This document shows, piece after piece, positions 1-5,423 of a stretch of DNA of 5,423 nt (within the stretch, counting starts at the first letter, position 1; the number at the start of each line of letters is the position of its first letter). A program made the translations under genes and the position numbers. The notes beneath the pieces are model-generated. The model was not told the origin of the DNA. It saw nothing but the letters and a program-made list of their open reading frames with translations, and made no database searches. The stretch is from Thiotrichaceae bacterium (GTDB lineage: Bacteria > Pseudomonadota > Gammaproteobacteria > Thiotrichales > Thiotrichaceae): assembly GCA_026992705.1 (NCBI GenBank), contig JALWYT010000203.1:1-5423 (forward strand), read 5' to 3'.

Positions 1-25
1 AAATAATTATTCCAACTTAATAAAT

Positions 26-127
26 TTATTCTCCCTCGTCTAAACCATTTAGCTCTAACCACATAACATTAATAATGCCAAATGAGCAGGCAAGTAGTAC
101 GCCGAGTAACCATGCGAAATACCACAT
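26..127 (-). CDS. cydX: Cytochrome bd oxidase small subunit CydX
   Basis: This 33-codon gene encodes the single-helix accessory subunit of cytochrome bd quinol oxidase. In E. coli CydX binds CydA and stabilises the haem groups in the inner membrane. The protein begins MWYFAWLLG and continues with LLACSFGII, nearly identical to the E. coli N-terminus from memory. Glu25, conserved in the family, is present after the helix, followed by a short acidic tail ending in DEGE. The start is fixed by a good Shine-Dalgarno AGGAG at 135-139, seven bases before the ATG. It follows cydB after 63 bases on the same strand, which is the expected order. The length is close to the 37 residues of the E. coli protein. 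The identification rests on direct translation and family recognition, and I consider it secure despite the small size. Confidence 0.93.
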   Translation of the reverse strand: MWYFAWLLGVLLACSFGIINVMWLELNGLDEGE

Positions 128-148
128 TGTTTTTCTCCTTTTGTTTTT

Positions 149-177
149 ACTGGGTTAGGTAGTATTACTAACCCAGT
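149..177 (-). other. Intercistronic hairpin between cydB and cydX
   Basis: Two perfectly complementary 10-base arms (149-158 and 168-177, ACTGGGTTAG and its complement) flank a 9-base loop. On the coding strand the stem is followed by A-rich sequence and then the cydX ribosome binding site, not by a T run. It therefore does not look like a Rho-independent terminator for this operon. An RNA stem at this place could protect the cydAB message from 3' exonucleases, mark a processing site, or tune cydX translation; these roles are inference. Confidence 0.7.
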
Positions 178-190
178 GAGCTATTAATTC

Positions 191-1339
191 TTAATACAAT
201 GAATGATCATTATCACCAATAAATTCTTCCGTTATCTTGCCCCATAAGGCTCGGTAGCACCAGATTGTGTAGCCGATGAGTGTGGGTAGGAAGATAGCGG
301 TTGCGATTAGCATAATGTTTAGCGTTAAATGGCTTGAGGTTGCATCCCATAAAGTCAAGCTGTGGCTTGGGTTTACACTGGAGGGCATAATAAATGGGAA
401 TAGCGAGAAGGCGGCTGTGCAGATTATGCCGATAACACTAATGCTTGTGTTAAGCAATGCCATGCCCGGTTTTTCGGCTCTTGCCATAATAAAAGCACCA
501 AATGCACCCAATAAGCCCATAACGGGAGCAAGTATGGTTAGCGGGTATATTGAGTAATTGTTTAGCCATGCCCCTGCAACAAGTGAGACTTGTTTAGTGG
601 TTGGGTTCGGTTGAGCATTACCGTCAATCGCAGAGGTAATCTGCAAGCCGTCTATGCCTAACCATAGCCAAACGCCTTCTAGTGCAAATAGCACAAATAC
701 CGCAATAGCGAGTAGGGATAGGTAGTTTCTTGCTCGTTTGTGTACCATTTCATCAGGTGATGTTCTGACCATAAGATAAGCGGCTCCGTGCATGGTTAGC
801 ATGGCAACGCCTAATAAGCCTGAAACAAGGGCAAATGGTCGCAATAAGCTGAAAAAGCCGCCATCGAAATAGGCTCGTAAGTATTCATCATAATGTAGCG
901 GAACGCCTAAGAATAGATTGCCAACCGCAACGCCAAAAATAAACGGTGGCACGATACCTGCATAGCTTAAACTCATATCCCAAGCGTTTCTCCAGCGAGA
1001 GTTTTCCAACTTGGAGCGATAATCAAAACCAACAGGTCGGAAGAATAAGGCGAATAGCACAATCAACATGGCAAAATAAAAGCCTGAGAATGCGGCACCG
1101 TAAACTAAGGGCCAAGCGGCAAATAATGCCCCAGCCGCTAATATCAACCAAACTTGATTGCCGTCCCAATGCGGTGCGATGGTGTTAATCATAACGCGAC
1201 GCTCAACATCGGTTTTGCCAACAAAAGGCAGCAGTGCCCCGATGCCAAAGTCGAAGCCATCGGTTAATGCAAAGCCAATCCACAATACAACAATTAATGC
1301 CCACCAAACTAATTTGAGGGATTCATAATCTAATAACAT
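191..1339 (-). CDS. cydB: Cytochrome bd ubiquinol oxidase subunit II (CydB)
   Basis: CydB is the second large membrane subunit of cytochrome bd oxidase, which oxidises quinol and reduces oxygen to water; it forms a pseudo-symmetric heterodimer with CydA. The protein is 382 residues, against 379 in E. coli, and matches along its whole length. Visible signatures are TDGFDFGIG at residues 26-34, APHWDGNQVW at 55-64, FRPVGFDYRSK after the third helix, the MPSS and LTLWDATSSHLTLN block near the C-terminus, and the terminal HSLY shared with E. coli. About nine hydrophobic helices are expected. The start is supported by the Shine-Dalgarno GGGAGGAA just upstream, overlapping the 12-base gap after the cydA stop, so the two genes are co-transcribed and probably translationally coupled. 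No truncation or frameshift is seen. Confidence 0.98.
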   Translation of the reverse strand: MLLDYESLKLVWWALIVVLWIGFALTDGFDFGIGALLPFVGKTDVERRVMINTIAPHWDGNQVWLILAAGALFAAWPLVYGAAFSGFYFAMLIVLFALFFRPVGFDYRSKLENSRWRNAWDMSLSYAGIVPPFIFGVAVGNLFLGVPLHYDEYLRAYFDGGFFSLLRPFALVSGLLGVAMLTMHGAAYLMVRTSPDEMVHKRARNYLSLLAIAVFVLFALEGVWLWLGIDGLQITSAIDGNAQPNPTTKQVSLVAGAWLNNYSIYPLTILAPVMGLLGAFGAFIMARAEKPGMALLNTSISVIGIICTAAFSLFPFIMPSSVNPSHSLTLWDATSSHLTLNIMLIATAIFLPTLIGYTIWCYRALWGKITEEFIGDNDHSLY

Positions 1340-1351
1340 TTCTATTCCTCC

Positions 1352-2953
1352 CTATGATAGCTCGTTAAGTTTATTGGCAGGAGCGTGTCCGATATGCCCA
1401 CCACCTTGTTTTTCAAAGTGATAACGCCCTGTGTGCAAGCTGCTTGGACCGATTTTGATGAATTTAACCATCAAATACATTTCAATCATGAGCAACAGGC
1501 TATAAAACGCAACAAAGCCAATCAGGCTGATTAATACATCATTGTAAGACAGTGATGATACGGCAAGTGATGTTGGCAAGATTTCACCAATTGCCCAAGG
1601 TTGACGACCCATTTCTGCCACAATCCAGCCTGCTTCAATGGCAATCCAAGGAATAGGTAGGCTAATAAGTGCCATTCTTAATACCCACTTATTTTTAAAT
1701 GCGGTACGTTTAGCAACTGTAAAGAATGCTATAGCAAAAACCAATAGCATCCAAAAACCTGAAGCAACCATTATACGAAATGCAAAAAATAAGGTCGGTA
1801 CATGAGGAATACTATCTTTTGCCGCCATATCGATTTGTTCTGGTGTCGCATCAATAACATTTTCAGTATATCGTTTGAGTAACAAGCCATAACCTAAATC
1901 CTTACGTATTTCTAAGAATTTAGTCTTTTCTTCTTCTGTTGCTTCTTTTTTGCGAATTTTTTCAAATAAGCCATAAGCCACCATACCATTGCGAATACGG
2001 CTTTTATTATGCTCAATTAGGTCTTTCAAGCCTGTGACTTCTTCGGTCAATGAACGGGTTGCAATTAGCCCCATGACATAGGGAATTTTAATTGCGTAGT
2101 GTGTTTCTTGAGCCTCCTGATCCGGTAAACCAATTAATGTAAATGCTGCAGGTGGTTTTTCGGTTTCCCATTCTGCTTCTATTGCAGCGAGCTTATATTT
2201 TTGTACTTCACCTGCTTCATAGCCACTTTCATCACCTAATAATATAACAGATAAAATAGCGGCCATACCGAAGCCCGCAGCAACTGCAAAAGAGCGTTTA
2301 GCAAAGCCAATATCACGTCCTTTTAATAAATAATAAGCACTGATACTAAGCACAAACATCGAACCCGCAACATAGCCGCCTGCAACTGTATGAATAAACT
2401 TAACTTGAGCAACGGGATTTAAAATAACATCGGCGAAACTGGTCATCTCCATTCGCATGGTTTCGATATTAAATTCTGTACCAACGGGGTTTTGCATCCA
2501 GCCATTTGCAATCAAAATCCAAAGTGCGGATAAGCTCGTTCCGATTGCCATCATCCATGTTACAACCAAATGTTGCACACGGCTGAGGCGATCCCAACCA
2601 AAGAAAAACATACCAACAAAGGTTGATTCTAAAAAGAACGCCATCATGCCCTCAATGGCGAGCGGAGCACCAAAAATATCACCGACATAATGCGAGTAAT
2701 ATGCCCAGTTAGTGCCAAATTCAAATTCCATTGTTAGTCCTGTGGCAACACCTAACGCAAAGTTAATACCAAATAGCTTGCCCCAGAATTTGGTCATATC
2801 TTTGTAAATCTGCTTGCCCGTCATGACATAAACGGACTCCATTATCCCCAATATAAATGTCATGCCTAGCGTCAATGGTACAAATAAAAAATGAAATAAA
2901 GCGGTTGCGGCAAATTGCAACCGTGATATATCAACCACATCATCTGGTATCAT
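1352..2953 (-). CDS. cydA: Cytochrome bd ubiquinol oxidase subunit I (CydA), long Q-loop type
   Basis: CydA carries the quinol-oxidation site and the three haems (b558, b595, d) of cytochrome bd. The protein has 533 residues against 522 in E. coli, and equivalent positions are offset by +2 over most of its length. Key residues are all present: His21 (E. coli His19, a high-spin haem ligand), Glu101 and Glu109 in the oxygen-site and proton path, His188 and Met395 (b558 ligands, E. coli His186 and Met393), Lys254 and Glu259 of the quinol site (E. coli Lys252 and Glu257), and Glu447 with the GRQPW signature at 449-453. The long hydrophilic Q-loop, about residues 250-385, places it in the proteobacterial L-type subfamily. 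The C-terminal tail after HTGRYHFE is His/Gly-rich and lineage-specific. The start is supported by AGGAGG at 2959-2964, five bases upstream. Confidence 0.98.
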   Translation of the reverse strand: MIPDDVVDISRLQFAATALFHFLFVPLTLGMTFILGIMESVYVMTGKQIYKDMTKFWGKLFGINFALGVATGLTMEFEFGTNWAYYSHYVGDIFGAPLAIEGMMAFFLESTFVGMFFFGWDRLSRVQHLVVTWMMAIGTSLSALWILIANGWMQNPVGTEFNIETMRMEMTSFADVILNPVAQVKFIHTVAGGYVAGSMFVLSISAYYLLKGRDIGFAKRSFAVAAGFGMAAILSVILLGDESGYEAGEVQKYKLAAIEAEWETEKPPAAFTLIGLPDQEAQETHYAIKIPYVMGLIATRSLTEEVTGLKDLIEHNKSRIRNGMVAYGLFEKIRKKEATEEEKTKFLEIRKDLGYGLLLKRYTENVIDATPEQIDMAAKDSIPHVPTLFFAFRIMVASGFWMLLVFAIAFFTVAKRTAFKNKWVLRMALISLPIPWIAIEAGWIVAEMGRQPWAIGEILPTSLAVSSLSYNDVLISLIGFVAFYSLLLMIEMYLMVKFIKIGPSSLHTGRYHFEKQGGGHIGHAPANKLNELS

Positions 2954-2958
2954 AGCTT

Positions 2959-2964
2959 CCTCCT
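2959..2964 (-). promoter_or_regulatory. Strong ribosome binding site of cydA
   Basis: The coding strand reads AGGAGG followed by a five-base spacer and the ATG at 2953. It is a near-perfect Shine-Dalgarno and decides this start over internal methionines. It suggests high translation of cydA. Confidence 0.85.
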
Positions 2965-2990
2965 CAAATTGCTATAAAAATTAAATGAAA

Positions 2991-3026
2991 CTACTAAACT
3001 TACCAGTAGCTCTACTTACAGTAGAG
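2991..3026. promoter_or_regulatory. Alternating AGTAG/CTACT units in the cydA leader
   Basis: On the plus strand CTACT occurs at 2991-2995, AGTAG at 3005-3009, CTACT at 3012-3016 and AGTAG at 3020-3024. The last two belong to a perfect 6-base inverted repeat (3010-3015 with 3021-3026, CTCTAC and GTAGAG, 5-base loop). The block lies between the FNR-like box and the cydA ribosome binding site. It could be an operator or an RNA stem in the 5' leader. The repeats are seen directly; any binding protein is unknown. Confidence 0.4.
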
Positions 3027-3032
3027 AACAAA

Positions 3033-3048
3033 TGTTAATTTTTATCAA
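3033..3048 (-). promoter_or_regulatory. FNR/ANR-like box overlapped by an ArcA-like motif, upstream of cydA
   Basis: The coding strand at 3048-3035 reads TTGATAAAAATTAA, matching nine of the ten defined bases of the FNR/ANR consensus TTGAT-N4-ATCAA. On the other strand TGTTAATTTT at 3033-3042 matches nine of ten positions of the short ArcA motif. A TATAAA hexamer at 3051-3056 lies directly upstream on the coding strand; if it is the -10 element, transcription would begin within the box and FNR would repress. E. coli cydAB is controlled by both FNR (repression) and ArcA (activation), so the location makes sense. AT-rich sequence raises the chance of accidental matches. I find no good -10 at the class II activation distance from this box. 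Confidence 0.5.
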
Positions 3049-3138
3049 ATTTTATAGTTTTGCTTCATATTCCATAAAGATATGAAAAAACTTTCTGAGC
3101 GGTAGATATTAAGGTTAAGGAAATAACGGGCATTGCGG

Positions 3139-4578
3139 TTAACTTTTTTTGTTTATCCCACCTGATGGGTTTGTAAAACGATCATTTAATTTTTGCACAA
3201 AATTATCAATAGAATCACGGATAGCATCAAGTTTGTGCTGCACAGCACTATTCCAACCAATAGGATTAAAATGGAATAAACTTCTCCACCAACGTGTATT
3301 TTTAACAAAAGCTTGTGATAAATGCCCATAGGCTTCATCATCCCCTAAGTTCGCTGCAATTTTTTTTGCGACTTTCTTTCGGATATAAAAGTGTATTGCT
3401 AATAGCAAACTAAATATTATAGCCAAACTACTCCATATTAAACTAGGAGATGAAGTCAATAGCGAAAGCCAGGGAGGTAAAAATAGTATCCCCTGCCAAT
3501 ATCCTAATGAGATAGTTATACTAATGAATAGAATAAACAATATCATAAAAATGATTGCATCATAAATTAAAACTTGCCGCTTCCAATGTTGTAATGCAAC
3601 TCGTAAACGAGGTATTGCGTGTTGCTCTATTTGATTAGCTAATGATTCCATTGAACCAATAATTCGATAAATACGTTCAATACTGATACTGTCAATGCGA
3701 TTTAATATTTGCTTATAGTCTGCATCACGCTTAGCAACATAACGTGCCCATACATTTTTATCTGCTACAGGTTCTGCCAGCTTATCATTAAATAAAACAC
3801 GAAAATCACCTGAACCTAAACCACTTTGTATTAATGCTTTTTGCCATGCTGCAACAATATCTTCTAGATTATCATCTTTTGCAGAAGTATCAATTTGATT
3901 CAAAATAAAGATAAACTTATTACTATCATTACGTCGCTGTGTGCTACGGACTAGATGTTCTAGTGTATCCTGCATTGCACCTGGCTCAGGATGTCGTGCA
4001 TCAAAAAATACAAGAACAAGGTCCGATAATTCAATAATATGATCTGTAATTTTCAGTGTTGATTTACGTTGTTCATCTGCATCGAAACCAGGTGAATCAA
4101 TGAGAATTTTTCCTTTTAATTTCTCACTAGGAGCAACTTTCATTTGTAAATAACTATCGATTTTAGCACCTTCGCCAGCAGACACATTCTCAATTTCTTC
4201 ACTAATTTGATAAAAAGGAAAACGTGGATCACCATCTAGAGCAATACCAGGCAATGTTCGTTGTGTAGAATCAGGACTATAGGTTATTACTGTAAAACGA
4301 TCATCAACAGCTTGATTTCCAGTATCTTGTAGATTTATATCTAAATAACTATTAATGAAACTGGATTTCCCTGCAGAAAAAGTACCAAGAACTGAAACTA
4401 ACGGCCACCATGATATTTGCGTTGCATATGACTCTGCTGGTGAGAGTAGCCCTATCTTTATAGCGATTGCATCAAGTGTTCGATATTGGTCAACTACTCT
4501 TACTAAAATAGGATTTTCACGCTTTAATTGTTGTTGTAAACGTGTAATACGATTTTGCATACGCTTTGCTGGTGTCAT
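3139..4578 (-). CDS. Dynamin-like GTPase with C-terminal membrane hairpin
   Basis: This 479-residue protein looks like a bacterial member of the dynamin superfamily, probably a membrane-bound large GTPase. Seen in order: a basic, helical N-terminus with RITRLQQQLKRE at about 10-21; the P-loop GTFSAGKSS at 65-73 (G1, with the dynamin/EHD-like S-x-GKSS pattern); Thr96 or Thr99 as possible G2; DSPGF at 161-165 (G3); a DLVLVFFDARHPEPG strand-turn at 186-200 resembling EHD proteins; and NQID at 227-230 (G4, with Gln in place of the usual Lys). Two hydrophobic segments, about 338-358 and 381-398, form a hairpin joined by a Pro/Trp-containing loop; a basic stretch (RKKVAKK) and an amphipathic tail follow. 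The start has AGGAAG at 4583-4588. The TPR gene ends 13 bases upstream, so the pair is probably one operon. Membrane remodelling or tethering is inferred from the fold; the substrate and cellular job are unknown. Confidence 0.85.
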   Translation of the reverse strand: MTPAKRMQNRITRLQQQLKRENPILVRVVDQYRTLDAIAIKIGLLSPAESYATQISWWPLVSVLGTFSAGKSSFINSYLDINLQDTGNQAVDDRFTVITYSPDSTQRTLPGIALDGDPRFPFYQISEEIENVSAGEGAKIDSYLQMKVAPSEKLKGKILIDSPGFDADEQRKSTLKITDHIIELSDLVLVFFDARHPEPGAMQDTLEHLVRSTQRRNDSNKFIFILNQIDTSAKDDNLEDIVAAWQKALIQSGLGSGDFRVLFNDKLAEPVADKNVWARYVAKRDADYKQILNRIDSISIERIYRIIGSMESLANQIEQHAIPRLRVALQHWKRQVLIYDAIIFMILFILFISITISLGYWQGILFLPPWLSLLTSSPSLIWSSLAIIFSLLLAIHFYIRKKVAKKIAANLGDDEAYGHLSQAFVKNTRWWRSLFHFNPIGWNSAVQHKLDAIRDSIDNFVQKLNDRFTNPSGGINKKS

Positions 4579-4591
4579 ATTGCTTCCTAAA

Positions 4592-5245
4592 TTAATGCTT
4601 TAATTTTTCTGTAATTTCTTGTGCTCTTTCAGGTAAAAATTGCTGAATAAATATATTCATTGTTTTAACTTGATTAATCTTACCTAAAGCAATTAATGGC
4701 ATTGCTATATCTGCATATAGTTCAGCTGCTTTTTGTGGCTGCCCTTTTTTCCAATAAACATTAGCAAGCTCACCTTTATTATCAATATTGTCAGGTTGTA
4801 TTTTAATTAATTTTTGATAATAGCTAATTGAAATATCATAATTTCCAGCCCAATAAGCTTTCCTCGCTAAACGTAGCAAATTAATTGCCTGATTTGCTTT
4901 TATAGTATTTGTACTTTCTGCTAATGGAGATATTTGATTTTTTGTGACTTCTGCTGGTGTTCCAGCAACAGTTTTTACTGTATTTTGTAGTGTATCAGCC
5001 GTTTGCTTGTTTTCTGTCAAAATTTCTTTTAATGCTCCAGCCGTTTTTTCTCCAAACTCATTAGATCCACTTGAAGTGGGTTCTTGTATTGTTGCTGTCT
5101 CAACAGGTTTCTCTGAGGCTACTTGTACTTCTTTACCTTTATCTTTGTAATTTTTATCCATGCTATAACCAAGAAGCAGAGCTAAAAGAGTTAAAGCCCA
5201 CACAAGAATAATTGGGTGTAATATTAACCAACGTGCTATTAACAT
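4592..5245 (-). CDS. Membrane-anchored TPR-repeat protein
   Basis: I do not recognise a named family. With the start at 5245 the protein has 217 residues: a hydrophobic helix at about 5-27 (WLILHPIILVWALTLLALLL), a polar linker rich in Thr, Glu and Lys (about 28-115) with stretches of heptad-like spacing, a first TPR at about 120-153 with the clear pattern KAYWAGNYDISISYYQK and a Pro at the end, a second TPR at about 154-181 (ELANVYWKKGQPQKAAELYA), and a C-terminal helical tail. An upstream ATG at 5251 would add two residues but touches the Shine-Dalgarno AGGAG (5252-5256) with no spacer, while the ATG at 5245 sits at the normal six-base distance. No signal-peptidase site is evident, so it is likely anchored. 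Linker topology is ambiguous by charge. TPRs bind proteins, and its partner may be the adjacent GTPase. Confidence 0.82.
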   Translation of the reverse strand: MLIARWLILHPIILVWALTLLALLLGYSMDKNYKDKGKEVQVASEKPVETATIQEPTSSGSNEFGEKTAGALKEILTENKQTADTLQNTVKTVAGTPAEVTKNQISPLAESTNTIKANQAINLLRLARKAYWAGNYDISISYYQKLIKIQPDNIDNKGELANVYWKKGQPQKAAELYADIAMPLIALGKINQVKTMNIFIQQFLPERAQEITEKLKH

Positions 5246-5251
5246 AATCAT

Positions 5252-5256
5252 CTCCT
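5252..5256 (-). promoter_or_regulatory. Ribosome binding site deciding the TPR-protein start
   Basis: AGGAG lies immediately before one ATG (5249-5251) and six bases before another in the same frame (5243-5245). The usual spacing of 5 to 9 bases favours the second ATG, shortening the protein by two residues. Confidence 0.7.
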
Positions 5257-5277
5257 ATACATACAGCACATATGTAT
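5257..5277. promoter_or_regulatory. Perfect dyad between -10 box and ribosome binding site of the TPR gene
   Basis: ATACATA (5257-5263) and TATGTAT (5271-5277) are exact inverted repeats around a 7-base centre. The dyad overlaps the last two bases of the TATAAT box and would cover the likely transcription start near 5270. With that start, one arm would not be transcribed, so a protein operator fits better than an RNA hairpin. No regulator can be named. Confidence 0.45.
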
Positions 5278-5281
5278 TATA
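5276..5281 (-). promoter_or_regulatory. Candidate -10 box for the TPR-GTPase pair
   Basis: The coding strand reads TATAAT, a perfect sigma-70 -10 hexamer, about 25 bases upstream of the AGGAG. The -35 region is poor: only TTTTTG (5298-5303) lies at a 16-base spacing, and TTGTTA (5295-5300) is too close. The surrounding DNA is very AT-rich, so chance occurrence is possible. If real, the TPR and GTPase genes have their own promoter apart from any read-through from the ParA-like gene. Confidence 0.4.
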
Positions 5282-5314
5282 TTGTTATAATTTTTAACAA
5301 AAAATGTAGCTTTT

Positions 5315-5422
5315 TTAATACAAAACCTTACCTAACTCTTCAATTTCTAATGATGCTTTTGATTTTCGATCAAGTTCAAATACAGCCATTCCTTCACTAA
5401 ATGAACGTCTATATGCCGTACG
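5315..5422 (-). CDS. ParA/Soj-like ATPase, C-terminal fragment (cut by window edge)
   Basis: An open frame enters from the window edge and ends at TAA (5315-5317), giving 35 residues. They include AYRRSFSEGMAVFELD followed by KSKASLEIEELGKVL. This resembles the C-terminus of ParA/Soj-type Walker ATPases, in which an AYR-x-x-F-x-x-G segment precedes a V-x-E-x-D/P, then K-A-x-x-EI-x-x-L helix. Such proteins use ATP-dependent dimerisation on DNA to position chromosomes, plasmids or protein clusters. The Walker motifs lie outside the window, so the assignment rests on this tail only. It is on the same strand as the TPR gene, 69 bases before its start. No convincing terminator follows. Whether it is the chromosomal ParA beside parB or an orphan ParA cannot be seen here. 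Confidence 0.6.
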   Translation of the reverse strand, partial: RTAYRRSFSEGMAVFELDRKSKASLEIEELGKVLY

Positions 5423-5423
5423 T

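Noticed and set aside
1..25. Sequence after the cydX stop
   Set aside because: It is only 25 AT-rich bases with no stem-loop or start of a following gene visible, so nothing can be called.
276..1188. Plus-strand open frames at 276-557 and 946-1188 within cydB
   Set aside because: They are antisense shadows of a well-conserved gene, with no recognisable domain or ribosome binding site.
2457..2690. Plus-strand open frame within cydA
   Set aside because: It is antisense to highly conserved cydA codons and has no protein family resemblance.
3064..3086. Inverted repeat TTCATAT/ATATGAA (7-base arms, 9-base loop) after the GTPase gene
   Set aside because: The stem is AT-rich, and on the minus strand no T run follows, so it is not a credible terminator. 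It may be chance in AT-rich DNA.
3109..3120. Tandem TTAAGG repeated twice, with a nearby GGTTAAC
   Set aside because: The repeat is only two copies of six bases and shows no dyad or spacing that suggests an operator or att site.
5260..5269. Possible LexA half-site (CTGTATGT on the minus strand)
   Set aside because: The second CTG/CAG half at the required distance is missing.
5248..5271. Seven-codon upstream frame (ATG at 5269-5271, ending TGA at 5248-5250) before the TPR gene
   Set aside because: There is no ribosome binding site, and its first base would be at or ahead of the presumed transcription start.
5299..5316. A6/T6 stem with a six-base loop at the end of the ParA-like gene
   Set aside because: The stem consists only of A-T pairs and overlaps the stop codon. 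It is too weak for a Rho-independent terminator.

Overview
The window comes from a low-GC gammaproteobacterium. CydA, CydB and CydX align almost end to end with the Escherichia coli bd-I oxidase as I remember it, including the long Q-loop form of CydA. I cannot name the genus from this sequence. Every gene I can support is on the minus strand, so transcription runs from position 5423 towards position 1.

Upstream part (5423 to 3139): the window opens with the last 35 codons of a protein that resembles the C-terminus of ParA/Soj-type partitioning ATPases. Next comes a 217-residue protein with one N-terminal membrane helix, a polar linker and two TPR repeats. After a 13-base gap follows a 479-residue dynamin-like GTPase with a complete G1/G3/G4 motif set and a two-helix membrane hairpin near its C-terminus. 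A perfect TATAAT box and a perfect dyad lie in the 63 bases between the ParA-like gene and the TPR gene, so the TPR-GTPase pair may have its own regulated promoter. This part is AT-rich.

Intergenic region (3138 to 2954): it carries a 9/10 match to the FNR/ANR box overlapped by an ArcA-like motif, and a set of alternating AGTAG/CTACT units. I see no convincing terminator after the GTPase gene, so read-through into the oxidase genes is possible.

Downstream part (2953 to 26): cydA, cydB and the short gene cydX encode a complete cytochrome bd quinol oxidase, a high-affinity terminal oxidase of the inner membrane. cydA and cydB are 12 bases apart. cydB and cydX are separated by 63 bases that contain a strong hairpin just before the cydX ribosome binding site. 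The oxidase genes are ordinary. The parts that merit attention are the ParA-like/TPR/dynamin-like neighbourhood and the control sequences.
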